The notes under the pieces: generated by a model | The model's database searches: none | Seen by the model: the letters and a program-made list of their open reading frames with translations, nothing else | What the model was told of the DNA's origin: nothing | Assembly (NCBI GenBank): GCA_039090855.1 | Contig: CM077016.1 | Span: 53,803,936-53,867,935 of the forward strand | Length of the DNA stretch: 64,000 nucleotides | Origin: Macrothele yani | Lineage: Eukaryota; Arthropoda; Arachnida; Araneae; Macrothelidae | Reading direction: 5' to 3' | Shown: in pieces, positions 9,090 through 18,690 of the stretch | Position numbering within the stretch: the stretch's first letter is position 1 | How the letters are laid out: every line of letters starts with the position of its first letter | Position numbers and translations under genes: made by a program

Positions 9090-9781
9090 AAGTTAGTAAA
9101 ATCATGCAATGCGTTGATTATGATACGCTTTCCAACATACCAGAAATCATTACACAAGTTATTACTCAAGTTATGAGGATAATGGCTGTAGAATAAATCT
9201 AGCTCCTCTGACCCGACCTTTGACCCCATGTCGATGATATTCAACAGAACTGGAAAAGTATACTTCCGGAACAACATGAGAAGTTTTGTCTCAATCAAAG
9301 CTTTTTTACGTAAGTTATAACGCATAAGGGCAATGGAATGGATCCTGATCCTATGTCCTGACCTTTGATCCCATTTGTCTCATTTTCAATAGGGTTCGTC
9401 CCCAGGTGGTCCCTTACCACATGCTAAAATTTCATCGAAACCGAACCATTTTTACGGAAGTTATGACGCATAAGGGCAAATATCAGGAACACCGACATTG
9501 CTCAGGTAAAGGGGGGATGAGGGCACAAAAAATTTTATATTTTGATACGTTATTTCCAAGTATTGTAATGCTAAGTCTAAACCATCAAGATTAATAATGA
9601 TAGACGAATTAGAGAAAAATTAATTTAGAATAAACATCAAAACAAAGATGAATGCTAATTTTTTATTTGTGTTAGAGTAAGAAATTTTTTTAATTTGTTT
9701 TTATTATTTCCGAACATGAAACACCAAACAATAAATGTTAACATGGGGTTCTTCATCGAACCCCATGGTAACATTGGTTCT

Positions 9782-10093
9782 TCATCGCTGTCTATTTATT
9801 CGCCGCATTTTATTGAGGGTTTCTTCCGATATAGATTCATTGAGGGTATTAATAACGTCGGACATTATTTCCATGCTCCTCGCCTTAGCTGCTCGGAATG
9901 GTCTTTTTGCATGCTGATCTTCTTCCAATGGGAGGTCATGTGTTTCGAGACTGGAATGTGATAGGAAACCATCGGCTCTTGAATGTCCAAGCTGTTCTAT
10001 ATGTACTTCTTCCGCTTGTTCTTGTTCCAACAGTGCCGTATTCTTCTTATTAAAGTTGAAACGTGCACGTTTCGTAGGGGGTCGACCTGCCAT
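9782..10093 (-). CDS. Hypothetical 103-residue nuclear-type protein
   Basis: I do not recognise this protein. The open frame extends upstream to 10162, but the ATG at 10093 gives MAGRPPTKRARFNFNKKN, a compact basic start with a G-R-P-P core like an AT-hook and a KRAR nuclear-localisation-like motif. It is followed by a Glu/Gln-rich middle (LLEQEQAEEVHIEQLGH) and a C-terminal part rich in Arg, Lys and Glu that could be helical (NESISEETLNKMRRINRQR). No membrane segment or signal peptide is seen. It lies alone inside the insert in H copy 4, with CRE-like motifs 285-430 bases upstream on its strand. It may be the first exon of something larger or a chance frame. Confidence 0.35.
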   Translation of the reverse strand: MAGRPPTKRARFNFNKKNTALLEQEQAEEVHIEQLGHSRADGFLSHSSLETHDLPLEEDQHAKRPFRAAKARSMEIMSDVINTLNESISEETLNKMRRINRQR

Positions 10094-10374
10094 ATTTTTG
10101 ATATTGTTTTGCCATCCACGTAACACTCTGTTAATAGTAATTAATAAAAATGAACTAATCATATTTTAGCACAGCGGATACGCTCGTCATCAAGTGACTA
10201 TTCAAAAATGTAACAAAAAAAAATGCTGTATTTTTTTAAGTATAAATTTTGAAGGGAAAAACATGCGAAATTAGCGTTCCGCTGCTTATATTGTACTCAT
10301 CAACTCCAAGGAACTGGCACAACTCACTTTTTGCTCTAGAAGAAAATAGAAGTAATGCGTAATACGCACACAGT

Positions 10375-10525
10375 GCGTGACGTAATGAGGCAAATGGTCG
10401 CGAGAGTGTGACGTCGTAAAACTTTAATAGGATCCACAAACAACGCGTGACGTAATGAGGCAGATGGCGTGACCGCGTGCTAACATCTCAATCGCGAGTC
10501 GATCGCGAGAGTGTGACGTCATAAG
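10375..10525 (-). promoter_or_regulatory. Cluster of four CRE-like sites
   Basis: TGACGTAA (10378-10385), TGACGTCG (10409-10416), TGACGTAA (10448-10455) and a perfect palindromic TGACGTCA (10514-10521). The block is partly duplicated: GCGTGACGTAATGAGGCA occurs twice, and CGCGAGAGTGTGACGTC twice. CREB/ATF-type factors bind TGACGTCA. The position upstream of the minus-strand frame at 10093 suggests a promoter, which is inference. Confidence 0.4.
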
Positions 10526-11087
10526 ATTTCTAAGAATGGGAAATATTAATAGGACGACGCCATGACACTAAAAACGTGGTAACTCGGGATGGTTATTTAA
10601 CCCACTAAACGAAATTTTCCAAAGTCGGGATCAAGTTAAACCGATTTCTAGTACCAGAAAACGGTAGGTTAACCACTTTCATCAAAATACTTAGAGCCGT
10701 TTCAAAATAAAATTTTATATATTTACAAGAATTGCTCCTTTAATAAGATGTGATGGAAATCATCCCGCTCCTATGTCCTGACCTTTAACCCACTTCATCC
10801 ATTTTCAATAGGGTTCGTCCCCAGGTGGTCCTCTACGACATACTAAACTTTCATCGAAATCGAACCATATTTACGCAAGTTATGACGCATAAGGGCAACG
10901 GAATGGATTCCGCTTCTATGTCGTGACCTTTGATCCCATTTGTCTCATTTTCAATAGGGTTCGTCCCCAGGTGGTCCCCTACCACATGCTAAAATTTCGT
11001 CGAAATCGAACCATTTTTACGCGAGTTATCGTGCGGACGGACAAAGCTGGAGCATATACGCTTCTTCAACCTGCGGTTGGAAAGCGT

Positions 11088-11490
11088 AAAAAGGTGTGGG
11101 AAAGCTGGTGGTTTATAAGGCTATTGCCATGCATTTTGTGTTGGCAGAATACGCACTTTTTCGTCGTATGTTTCTCATTTTGCGTCGTAACTGCTGCAGG
11201 TGTGTGAGAAAATGCTGGATTTATAAAATTCGTAATTATTTTGAGGCAACTTCTCGTTTCTATTTTAAATGGAAATTTATGAAACGTTAGTGCTACGTCC
11301 AAAACAAAACTTAATATTAAAATTGAAAACTTCACTCATGCATGAAGTACGTATAATTCCTTCCGGTTTCATATTAGCACGATTTCTGCAACCAAAAACC
11401 ACGGCAATTCATAAATACACAAAGTGAAACTGCACGAGTATCATGTAAACAACATCAAAGTTCCCACAGTTTGCGGCTTCACAGTAAAGA
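11088..11490. other. Unassigned non-coding stretch
   Basis: Follows H copy 4. No coding motif, repeat end or RNA signature is recognised. Confidence 0.4.
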
Positions 11491-11492
11491 TA

Positions 11493-11573
11493 CTTAGGGA
11501 CGGACGACTGCTTATAGCCCATTGAGGTGCTCACGGTGGTCGTTAAATCTCCAATCCAAAAAAAAAAAAAAAC
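11493..11573 (+). mobile_element. SINE-A 3' fragment
   Basis: Contains TTAGGGACGGACGACTGCTT, then AGCCCATTGAGGTGCTCACG, GTCGTTAAATCTCCAATCC and an A-tail (to 11573). The tRNA head and central part are missing, a typical 5'-truncated retroposed copy. Confidence 0.8.
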
Positions 11574-11599
11574 AGTTAAGATTCCCAGGATATCTCCAG

Positions 11600-11790
11600 A
11601 AGTCTTATTTTAACCTCCTTAGTTTTCAATTGTCTCGTGACCAAGATCTAAGTCCATTATTTGAAGGTCTGCTATTTGGAGATAAAATATACAGAACTGT
11701 ATATACTTCTGGAATGGTGATCACAAAACTGTCCGTTAAATGGAGGCGTCCACTATTTGCGAGTGTCCGTTAAGGAGGTTTCATTGTATT
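11600..11790. mobile_element. Possible pogo/Tigger-type terminus
   Basis: The right edge, read on the minus strand, is CAATGAAACCTCCTTAACGG followed by ACACTCGC and a TCCATTTAACGGAC repeat. Termini with CAGTGAAACCTC and repeated TTAACGGAC are common in pogo/Tigger-like elements. The left half (TTTTAACCTCCTTAG) is only partly similar. Tentative. Confidence 0.3.
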
Positions 11791-12468
11791 TGCCAATTTT
11801 TGTACCTCACGGTTTTGCCGCTAGCGGGTGTAAGGGTTCAATTCTTATTTGTACCGTAACTTGAACCGTATCTCTGTTTCTGAGAACCTGATTTAAAAAC
11901 ATCCCCTTTCCCGTAGATATCTTCCACCATGGGGAATGTTTTGCGCAAAATTTGGATTTTTCGTAGCACTCATTTTAACCGCTAGTGGCCGAAAATATCT
12001 ATTTATGGATTTTGTAATGATTGTGTAGCAATACGGCTGATATTTTTTGTAACTGGTTTAATACACTATGAAGAACACTGTTCATATTTTAAATTATGCT
12101 CAGGAGGCGTAAATACATTCTCGTTTTTGCTGAATCTTTTCTTTTAAAAATCTGCTTTGAATTTTTTTTTCATGTCAGAAAAGATTCAAAAGACGTACAC
12201 CCGAACAGTGGCTCCCTCAGTGGGGGTTGCCCAGAGGTCAGGACCCTCCTCTTGGTCCTTTATTGGCTTCTTATTTTTAAATACATTTGTATATATTTTT
12301 AAATACATACGTTACGAATCATTGGAAACGCATTTTAATATGACAGAGATTTTTTTATCGCTTTCCAGTATTTCAAAAGATGTGTTTTTCGTGGGTACTT
12401 TTATTTGCATTTTCAGTATTTTGGGCCACCACAGTAAAGAAATCCACAGTAGTTGACTTTACGAATCT
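11791..12468. other. Unassigned non-coding stretch
   Basis: AT-rich, with several unrelated short frames in both strands. Nothing recognisable is seen. Confidence 0.4.
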
Positions 12469-12504
12469 GCCACAAACTCGGAGACTTTTAGACTGTTCGG
12501 TCTA
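12469..12504 (+). repeat. 36 bp inverted repeat, left copy
   Basis: GCCACAAACTCGGAGACTTT through TTCGGTCTA matches, inverted, 15124-15159 with one mismatch. The homology stops sharply at both ends. It partly overlaps the start of the LINE fragment at 12490. Confidence 0.7.
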
Positions 12505-13118
12505 AAACCATAGTAACGGACCAGGTGAATGAGTTTGTATATTTGGGAAGCATGTTTGACGGAGAGAACAAATTAGATGGCGAAATTAGTAGGCGAGTGA
12601 ATTCTTCATTGAAAGCCATAACTGTTTTAGGTGGGTTTCACAGGAATGATGGGTTCTCAAAAAGTCCCGAATGGCTGTATATGAAAGTGTAATAGTCCCT
12701 ACTGTGACGTACGGCAGTGAAGCCTGGGTACTGCAGAATAGACATAGGATTCGTGTGTACGTTTTTGTACCCATGTGCTGGAACGGTGCGTTGCTTACGG
12801 GTTTGTTTCAAGACACGCTCTGATCATGTAAGGAATGAAGATGTGTTGCAACTGTGTAATGTGAGGCAAAATGTTGTTAATAAGGTGGACACTAATATTC
12901 TTATGTCGTTTGGCCGTGCTGAAAGAATGAGTGGTGAGATCCTTACTACGAGAATTTTTTCAGCCCAAATGGTAGGAGAGAAAAGTTTAGGAAGGATAAG
13001 GATTCAGGAACATCTGCATGAGAAAAAGATGTTGAGTCCGAAGTACAAAATGTGTTGTGTGCTTCGTGTGATGGATGCCAGTGAAACTCGAGCTGTGTGT
13101 CAAGATCGCTGTAAATAG
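12490..13118 (+). pseudogene. Non-LTR retrotransposon C-terminal remnant
   Basis: Translation across frames gives VTDQVNEFVYLGSMFDGENK, then LDGEISRRVNSSLKAI, then VPTVTYGSEAWVLQNRHRIR, and finally CNVRQNVVNKVDTNILMSFG through DASETRAVCQDRCK with a stop at 13116. These match the post-palm and thumb/C-terminal part of LINE reverse transcriptases, where Y-L-G, E-I-x-R-R and the Y-G-S/A-E-x-W motif are well conserved. At least two frame changes (near 12695 and 12770) break it. The RT core (F-A-D-D) is missing, so this is a 5'-truncated copy. Its 3' end recurs at 19275-19410. Confidence 0.75.
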
Positions 13119-13232
13119 AGACGTTTGATACGGCAATAGTAAGTAAATCCTAGTTTCATCAGTTAAAAATTTATCTGGCGGATTGTCATTCTTTGAGGAG
13201 CTAACCTCTAAATCTTAGAGAACAGCTTAGTG

Positions 13233-13440
13233 TTTTTTTTATTTGAGGTTTAACGACAACAGTGAGCAACTCAATGGGCTATAAGTAGTCGCCCGTCCCT
13301 AATTTAGGGTCACTGGTTCCAGGTAAGGGAGAGAGCTAGCGCCGTAAGACAAACACAACATCCACACCTCGCCGGGATTCGAACCTGGACCCCTTTTGGA
13401 CGAATAATCATCGCTTAGACCACTGCGCCACCGGGGCGGC
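13233..13440 (-). mobile_element. SINE-A with perfect 10 bp target duplication
   Basis: Minus-strand SINE-A: head GCCGCCCCGGTGGCGCAGTG, B-box region GGTTCGAATCCC, tail ending in a T-run on the + strand. CAGCTTAGTG occurs at 13223-13232 and 13441-13450, directly abutting both ends. The tRNA part carries a short deletion relative to other copies. Confidence 0.9.
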
Positions 13441-13459
13441 CAGCTTAGTGTTATGTATG

Positions 13460-14715
13460 TATCTAATACGGTATATAAAGTTGAATGTTTGTTTGTTTGT
13501 CCGCTATGCAAATTTTCAGTTTTCAATTTAGAACTACCAAATTTGGTATACTATCGCATGGTACTCTTAGACCGTAGACGGTTTTTGGAAGTTGTCGGAG
13601 CCCAGGTCAAGGGGCCCCCGTACAAAATATTCGTAAAGTTCCGTTTTTTACTTTTTTATTTTGAATTGGTATAGTATCTCATGGTACTTCTAAATTAGAC
13701 AGAAGACGGTTTTTGGAAGGTGTCTGAGCCGAGCTCAAGGGGGAAGGGGGGCCTATAGAAAATTTTCGTAAAAACTTTCATTTTTTTAAGCTTTCCAACC
13801 GTAGGTTGAAGAAGCATATATGTTCCAGCTTTGTCCGTCTGTCTGTCTATCCGCACGATAACTCTCGTAAAAATGGTTCGATTTCGATGAAAGTTTAGTA
13901 TGTAGTAGGGGACAACCTGGGGACGGACCCTATTGAAAATGGGCTAAATGGGGTCAAAGGTCAGGACATAAGAGCGGGATCCATTCCATCGCCCTTATGC
14001 GTCATAACTTACATAAAAATGCCTCGATTGAGACAAAACTTTAGTACGTTGTTTCGGAGGTATACTGAACCGGTTCTGCTTAATATAATCGAAATGGGGT
14101 CAAAGGTCAGGGTACAGGAGCGAGATTTATTTCACAGCCATTATCCTCATAACTTGAGTAATAACTTGAGAAATGATTTCTGTTATGTTGGAAAGCTAAT
14201 CATAATCAATGCATTGCATGATTTTACCAACTTGTCACTTTTTTATTTTGAATTCGATTTATTGTTAGTTTGTTTGTCCGCTATGCACATCTACAGTTTT
14301 CAATTCAGAACCACCAAATTTGGTATACTATAGAGTCGGAGCCCGGGGTCACGGGGCTCCCATACAAAATTTTTGTGAAAATTTCCATTTTTTACTTTTT
14401 TATTTTAAATTCGAATTTAATACTTTTCGTTGTTCTACAGTTTTCATGGTACTCTTAACTTAGATTGTTGTTGGAAGGGGTCGGAGCCCGGGGTCAAGGT
14501 GCCCCCATTCAAAATTTTCGTAAAAATTTCCATTTTTTACTTTTATATTTTGAATTGGTGTACTATCTCATGGTATTCTGACTTAGAAAGTAGAAGGTTT
14601 TTGGATGGAGTCTGAGCTCGGGTCAAAGAGCCCACATAAGAACTTTTCGTAAAAATTTCCATTTTTTACTATTTTATTTCGAATTCGAATTTAATCCTTT
14701 TTGTAGTGATAAGTG
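13460..14715 (+). repeat. ~130 bp tandem repeat block
   Basis: Repeated units contain ACGGTTTTTGGAAGGTGTC, GGAGCCCGGGGTCAAGGGGC, AAAATTTTCGTAAAAATTTC, CATTTTTTACTTTTTTATTT and TATACTATCTCATGGTACTC. About five diverged units are readable, starting near 13560, 13690, 14320, 14450 and 14570. H copy 5 interrupts the array at 13789-14236. The longer start of a unit (TTGTTTGTCCGCTATGCA) occurs near 13490 and 14267. Confidence 0.65.
13789..14236 (+). mobile_element. H element copy 5, single and complete
   Basis: 5' end AAGCTTTCCAACCGTAGGTT; two to three ~140 bp monomers; GTTATGTTGGAAAGCTAATC (subterminal inverted repeat), hairpin AATCAATGCATTGCATGATT and TTTTACCAACTTGT. It sits inside a unit of the tandem block, so the empty site can be read from neighbouring units: CATTTTTT/ACTTTTTTATTT. 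There is no target duplication beyond T-rich ambiguity, consistent with Helentron-type insertion between T residues. Confidence 0.6.
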
Positions 14716-14721
14716 CAAGAC

Positions 14722-14753
<32 letters not shown>

Positions 14754-15316
14754 GTGACAAGTGCTTTCTAGTGAAGAACTGCAACACAATTCAGCATCGG
14801 AATTGAAAGTAAGGAGTGAACAACAAAATTTAAACGGAAAAAATAAAAATACTGTGTTCCCAAAGACTCTACAGAGAATAAAATTCAAATTCAATGAAGA
14901 AGTGAAATACATGCCGTACAAAATTAATCGTTTTCATTTGATTTGTACAAAATTTAGATAGTGAATTATCACTAAATTCTCAATAGCAACGTCAGGCAAT
15001 TCAGACAGTGTAACGTAAATCAATTGTAGGTGTGCCACTGCACTCGAGAATTCAGTGTCATCTCTCTTGCTTCGTTTGGCAACAGTCGTCGCTGTTTGAA
15101 ATAAGGAGAAATATAACAAAAACTAGACCGAATAGTCTAAAAGTCTCCGAGTTTGTGGCAAGTTCTAAATACTTTTGCATGACTCGGCGACTTTTTTATA
15201 CTTTTTGCATTATCTTTTGCACTCGAAATCACAGAGGACAAGATTCGATTACTTCTTGTGAACTTTAATGCCATTTCCCAACTAAGAAAAAGTCTGGTCG
15301 AAGCAAAAATAAGAAA
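14716..15316. other. Unassigned stretch with T29 tract
   Basis: A run of 29 T (14725-14753) is followed by AT-rich sequence with a 66-codon frame (14761-14961) that resembles nothing known to me. The right copy of the 36 bp inverted repeat lies at 15124. Confidence 0.4.
15124..15159 (-). repeat. 36 bp inverted repeat, right copy
   Basis: TAGACCGAATAGTCTAAAAG continuing to GTTTGTGGC is the inverted copy of 12469-12504 with a single mismatch. No homology is seen beyond its ends. Confidence 0.7.
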
Positions 15317-15757
15317 ATGATTGGAAAGCATCGTCAAAATGTCCTTCAATTGCAGATTTGGTGTTCCACTGGAAATCCTATCTTTGTGATGTCTCTCTTA
15401 ATGCCGTCGTCATTTCACCCACTTAACTCGGCCGAGCAATCAATGGACTGCATCCGACCGGAAGCCGAGCACTTCCTTCTAACTAATCCGTCCGAGTGAC
15501 AAGCGATGGGCTTCAATCCCCCGCCAGACAAACCTCCAGCACAGCACATCGATCCAAGAGTCAAAGATTTCCGCCGCAGCCGCCGCAATTGGGATTGCGG
15601 ATCATTTGTTCCTCTACAATTGCCGACGCCCCAACTCGAGACAGCTCTGCGTTATCCCGTTGCCTTGACGACAGTGAAGACCCAACAACGCCAGCTGACG
15701 CTCAACTTTTGGGATGTGACCGCGGAATCGGAGATCATTGTTGGAAATCGCGAGTGA
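15317..15757 (+). pseudogene. Unrecognised frame with one stop
   Basis: One reading frame runs for 146 codons with a single in-frame TGA at 15497. The second part, MGFNPPPDKPPAQHIDPRVK onward, is rich in Pro, Arg and Gln, and the region is more GC-rich than its surroundings. No motif is recognised and neither half has an obvious domain. It may be a decayed retroelement or host exon, or simply chance. Confidence 0.25.
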
Positions 15758-16760
15758 ACATTTGGCTCCAGGGGTCCACTTGCCCAGCTTCTAAAATCCA
15801 TCACTTAGTTAAAAAAAATAAAAATGGAAAAAAAAAAAAAAAAAAAGAGAAAGAGAAGCCAGCATGTGACGAGTTTGGAGGCCATTTTCTGATGCGGCAT
15901 GTCAATTATAGGGAGAACCGTACTTTTGATATTGTCACACTCACGTGGTTGTATTCGCCAGAAGAGCAGTTTTGCTGAAGCTAATTGTAACTGAACTGTC
16001 ATTGCTCTCTGCGCAAACTAAAGTGAAAAGTTCGAAACAAAATAACGATAGAAGCTGAAGCGAGTGTTATTTGTATTTCTTTTCATCGTCCGAGTAACAG
16101 ATACGTTATTCTGTCTAATTCTCCTGTAAAACGAATAAAGCAAATGAGACGGAATACTAAACATTTTAATCCGCAGAGAAAAGAAAGTTTAAAAAGAATT
16201 ATGTTCCATGAACGATGCTTGCAGTGGCGAAAGTAGCAATTCAGCGCTAGGAAGGAGGCTAAACATCTTATTCGGTGGGAAATTGTTATTGCAAATTAGT
16301 AGACTGTTAATCAAATTCTACGACTTTTCGACTATTACACAGTATAATGTGCTACAGAGGACGTCCACACATTTTTAGAACGTTTCTCCAGCAATATAAT
16401 TAATGTTTCAAATAAAGTTATTTCTTAAATGTTCTTTCTGACAGTGGCGGATCCAGCGGAGGGCGACTGGGGCGATCGCCCCCCGTAACGAAGTTTTTAC
16501 GTTTAAAGTAGCGAAGATCATAAATGATTAAATTTGCATAATTTGTTTTCAGTTTTTCTAAAAAAAAAAACAATTAGACTTAGTATGGAGGATTTAAAAT
16601 ACTTATTACATTGATTTAGGTTCAGTAAAAAAAGAAAGAGAAGGGAATAGAATAAAGAGAGAGGGAGAGAGAGCAAAAGATAAAGGGAAAACAGGGACAG
16701 TGGGGGTAAAAAACATGGGGATATTCTTTGTTAGTTCTTCGCTATTGTCATAATGCCAAG
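15758..16760. other. Non-coding stretch with low-complexity tracts
   Basis: An A-run lies at 15829-15846. A purine-rich tract of about 80 bases (16628-16711) is mostly G and A. CAGTGGCGGATCCAGCGGAG near 16443 resembles a hAT-type transposon end, but no partner end is found. Confidence 0.35.
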
Positions 16761-17049
16761 CATCTCTTACGTCTCGAAACAGGGTAAGGCAGAGCTTGGT
16801 ACTGAAATCAGAGTAGGTGTGAGAAACTGTGAATAATAATCTGATCTACGTACGTATCTTAATTGGGTCATAAAGAAAATTCGTAAAAATGTCCCCACCG
16901 CTTCCTCCCAGGTGGTCTTTTTATGACTTCTTTCCTTTTTTCTTATTTTTCGTGCTCCCTCACGTGTCACGTGCGCTTTCCGTTGTTCCACCCACTCCGA
17001 AGTCAATCCCCGCTTGGGTGGGATGGGCTGGGCGTGAGGCAACGTGGCT

Positions 17050-18056
17050 AATACGGAGTAATTTTGAATCCTCCTTGGAATGGACGCATACAAGTCCTGG
17101 ATGGTGGTAACTGGTATGTTGCACCATTCTGCCTGCAGAAACTGCTCCAATTCCTTGAGAGACGCCGGAGGAGGATAAAGGGATCGCACTCTGTTTTCCA
17201 ACACAGACCACAGGGGCTCAATGATGTTTAAGTCCGGTGATTGTGCAGGCCAGGGAAGTTGTGCAACTTCATCCTCATGTTCCTCAAACCATGATTGAAC
17301 AGTTCGACTTCTGTGAATCGGGGCATTATCATCTTGAAAGGTGCAATCCCCACACGGAAACAATGTCTGAGCCATGGAATGCACATTGTCGGCCAAGAAA
17401 GTGACATAGTCACCGCTAGTGATCCGTCCGTGTAAAGTGATAATGGGACCTGCTGTAAACCACGAGATCATTGCCCAAACCATTACGGAACCGCCCCTAT
17501 GCTTCACTGTAGGAAGGAGACAGTCTGGGTTGTAGGCTTCTGCGGGGGCCCACCACACATAAACTCGTCCTGTGGTAGTGAATAGTAAGAAACTTGATTC
17601 ATCGGAAAACAAGACATGTTTCCAGTGATCCGCAGTTCACCTTTTATGTTCCTGGCACCCCTGTAGCCTCCGTTCCATATTCACCTGTGACACCAGGGGT
17701 TTTGCAATCGCAGCTCTGCCGTAAATATTGTGCTTATGCAATTCCCTTCGCATGGTATGCGTCGACACTGGGTTTTGGTGATGTGCATTAAACTCAGCAG
17801 TCACTTTCGCAGCCGTGGTCTTCCTCCTTGCGTTCACATCCTCTTTAACGTCTTCCTGTCTCTCGCGGTGAGTTTGGTTTTCCTTTCACAGGTTGTGTCT
17901 CGCAGATGAAGTTGTCCCGTGATCATTGTATGCTGTCATGACCTTCGACACGGTAACTCTCGATACCCCCAATGCCTGTGCCACTGTGCTCACCGACGCA
18001 CCAACCAGACGGGCTCCTACAATCTGCCCTCTTTGGAACTTTGACGGGTCACTCAT
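17050..18056 (-). pseudogene. Tc1/mariner-type transposase pseudogene (DD37E spacing)
   Basis: On the minus strand, from MSDPSKFQRGQIVGARLVGA (ATG at 18056), a helix-turn-helix with VSTVAQALGVSRVTVSKVM is followed by a stop. NARRKTTAAKVTAEFNAHHQ and a GRAAIAKPLVS linker continue in the next frame. The catalytic half is in one long frame: VMFSDESSFLL-type first Asp (here MFSDESS), TFQDDNAPIHRSR second Asp, and PAQSPDLNIIEPLW third Glu. Thirty-seven residues lie between the second Asp and the Glu, unlike the 34 of classic Tc1. After IPRRI the reading frame drifts and the family ending is lost. Stops separate the N-terminal pieces, so it is inactive. Confidence 0.8.
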
Positions 18057-18244
18057 TGCGCCTTCACCTAAAACAAAATTATGCAAACACCGATTTACAA
18101 TGCAATCACACAGATCCTTGAGACTATAAGCAACACTTTTTTACAAAAACAAATTGTAGCTACATGTTTGTTTTACTCAAAAAGCAGCCCATACAAAAGT
18201 TACTGTTTTCAGCGAGCTGTTTCCATTATTTTGGACAACCCCTG
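18057..18244 (-). mobile_element. 5' leader and TIR of the minus-strand Tc1 relative
   Basis: The element edge at 18244 reads, on the minus strand, CAGGGGTTGTCCAAAATAAT, next to TA (18245-18246). This is a typical Tc1-type inverted end. The matching 3' TIR is not found left of 17050, so the element is truncated on that side. Confidence 0.65.
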
Positions 18245-18249
18245 TATAT

Positions 18250-18360
18250 GCGAGAGTAACATGGAGGACATTGGATCAAGACAGACCTATGTGGAAGAAA
18301 CTTGGGGAGACCTTCATCCAGCACTGGATTGATAATGGTTGACAATGATGACATATACAT
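18250..18360 (+). pseudogene. RTE-like LINE 3' end
   Basis: Translation WRTLDQDRPMWKKLGETFIQ then HWIDNG and a stop matches the very C-terminus of the RTE-like element in the repeat units (AQDRSLWRKLGETFVQQWID). The 3' tail ACAATGATGACATATAC follows. It is a 5'-truncated copy, on the opposite strand to the unit copies and immediately outside unit 1. Confidence 0.7.
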
Positions 18361-18479
18361 ATTTTTTTTTCTTTCTTGAGTTAGCATTAGGTCTACGGAC
18401 CCAGAATACGACGGACCACTGGGAATTCTGTCGTTATCCCGGCGGCCCAGTCCGCGTCTGATGTGAAGCAAAATGTTAT

Positions 18480-18690
18480 GGTTGGAAACAAATCTTTTGA
18501 GGTGGTTTGGTAGTGTGAGCGGAGTGAGTGCTGAGATGCTGACTTAGAGGATTTGTTGAGACCAAGCGGCAGGAAAGAAAGGTAGAGAAAGGCCAATGAA
18601 TTCGTGGGAGGACCAGAATTACGCATGCATGCAGGAGAAAAGATGAGTGAAATTCTTCCAAATATGTGGAGACAATGTAAATAGACAAAG
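18480..18690 (+). pseudogene. LINE C-terminal scrap (unit 1)
   Basis: One frame reads LRWFGSVSGVSAEMLT and then NSWEDQNYACMQEK after a stop, resembling the LINE C-terminal W-F-G-H-V...R-M and G-R-P-x-x-S-W-E-D blocks. Stops and short length make this tentative. It leads into the left arm of the SINE-B foldback. Confidence 0.4.

Larger units (their letters stand above)
9482..10749. mobile_element. 1.27 kb unidentified insert in H copy 4
   Basis: Splits an H monomer. It carries one plausible frame on the minus strand (9782-10093) with a cluster of CRE-like sites upstream of it. I see no strong terminal inverted repeats and no clear target duplication, so the class of element, or captured host segment, is unknown. 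Confidence 0.4.
9088..11087 (-). mobile_element. H element copy 4, interrupted
   Basis: On the minus strand the 5' end TTTACGCTTTCCAACCGCAG is at 11087. Monomers run to about 10750, are broken by a 1.27 kb foreign segment (9482-10749), resume at about 9481, and finish with GTATGTTGGAAAGCGTATCA, the AATCAACGCATTGCATGATT hairpin and TACTAACTTGT at 9088. The two halves meet inside one monomer (GCATAAGGGCAA / TGGAAATCATCCCGC), which shows a secondary insertion. It is paired tail-to-tail with copy 3. Confidence 0.55.

Noticed and set aside
8840..9325. A 161-residue minus-strand protein
   Set aside because: It is the translation of an H-element end fused to a SINE-A in the opposite sense.
7724..11087. 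A CRISPR-like array in the H repeats
   Set aside because: Monomers are ~140 bp, diverged, contiguous with no unique spacers, and lie in an invertebrate-type genome.
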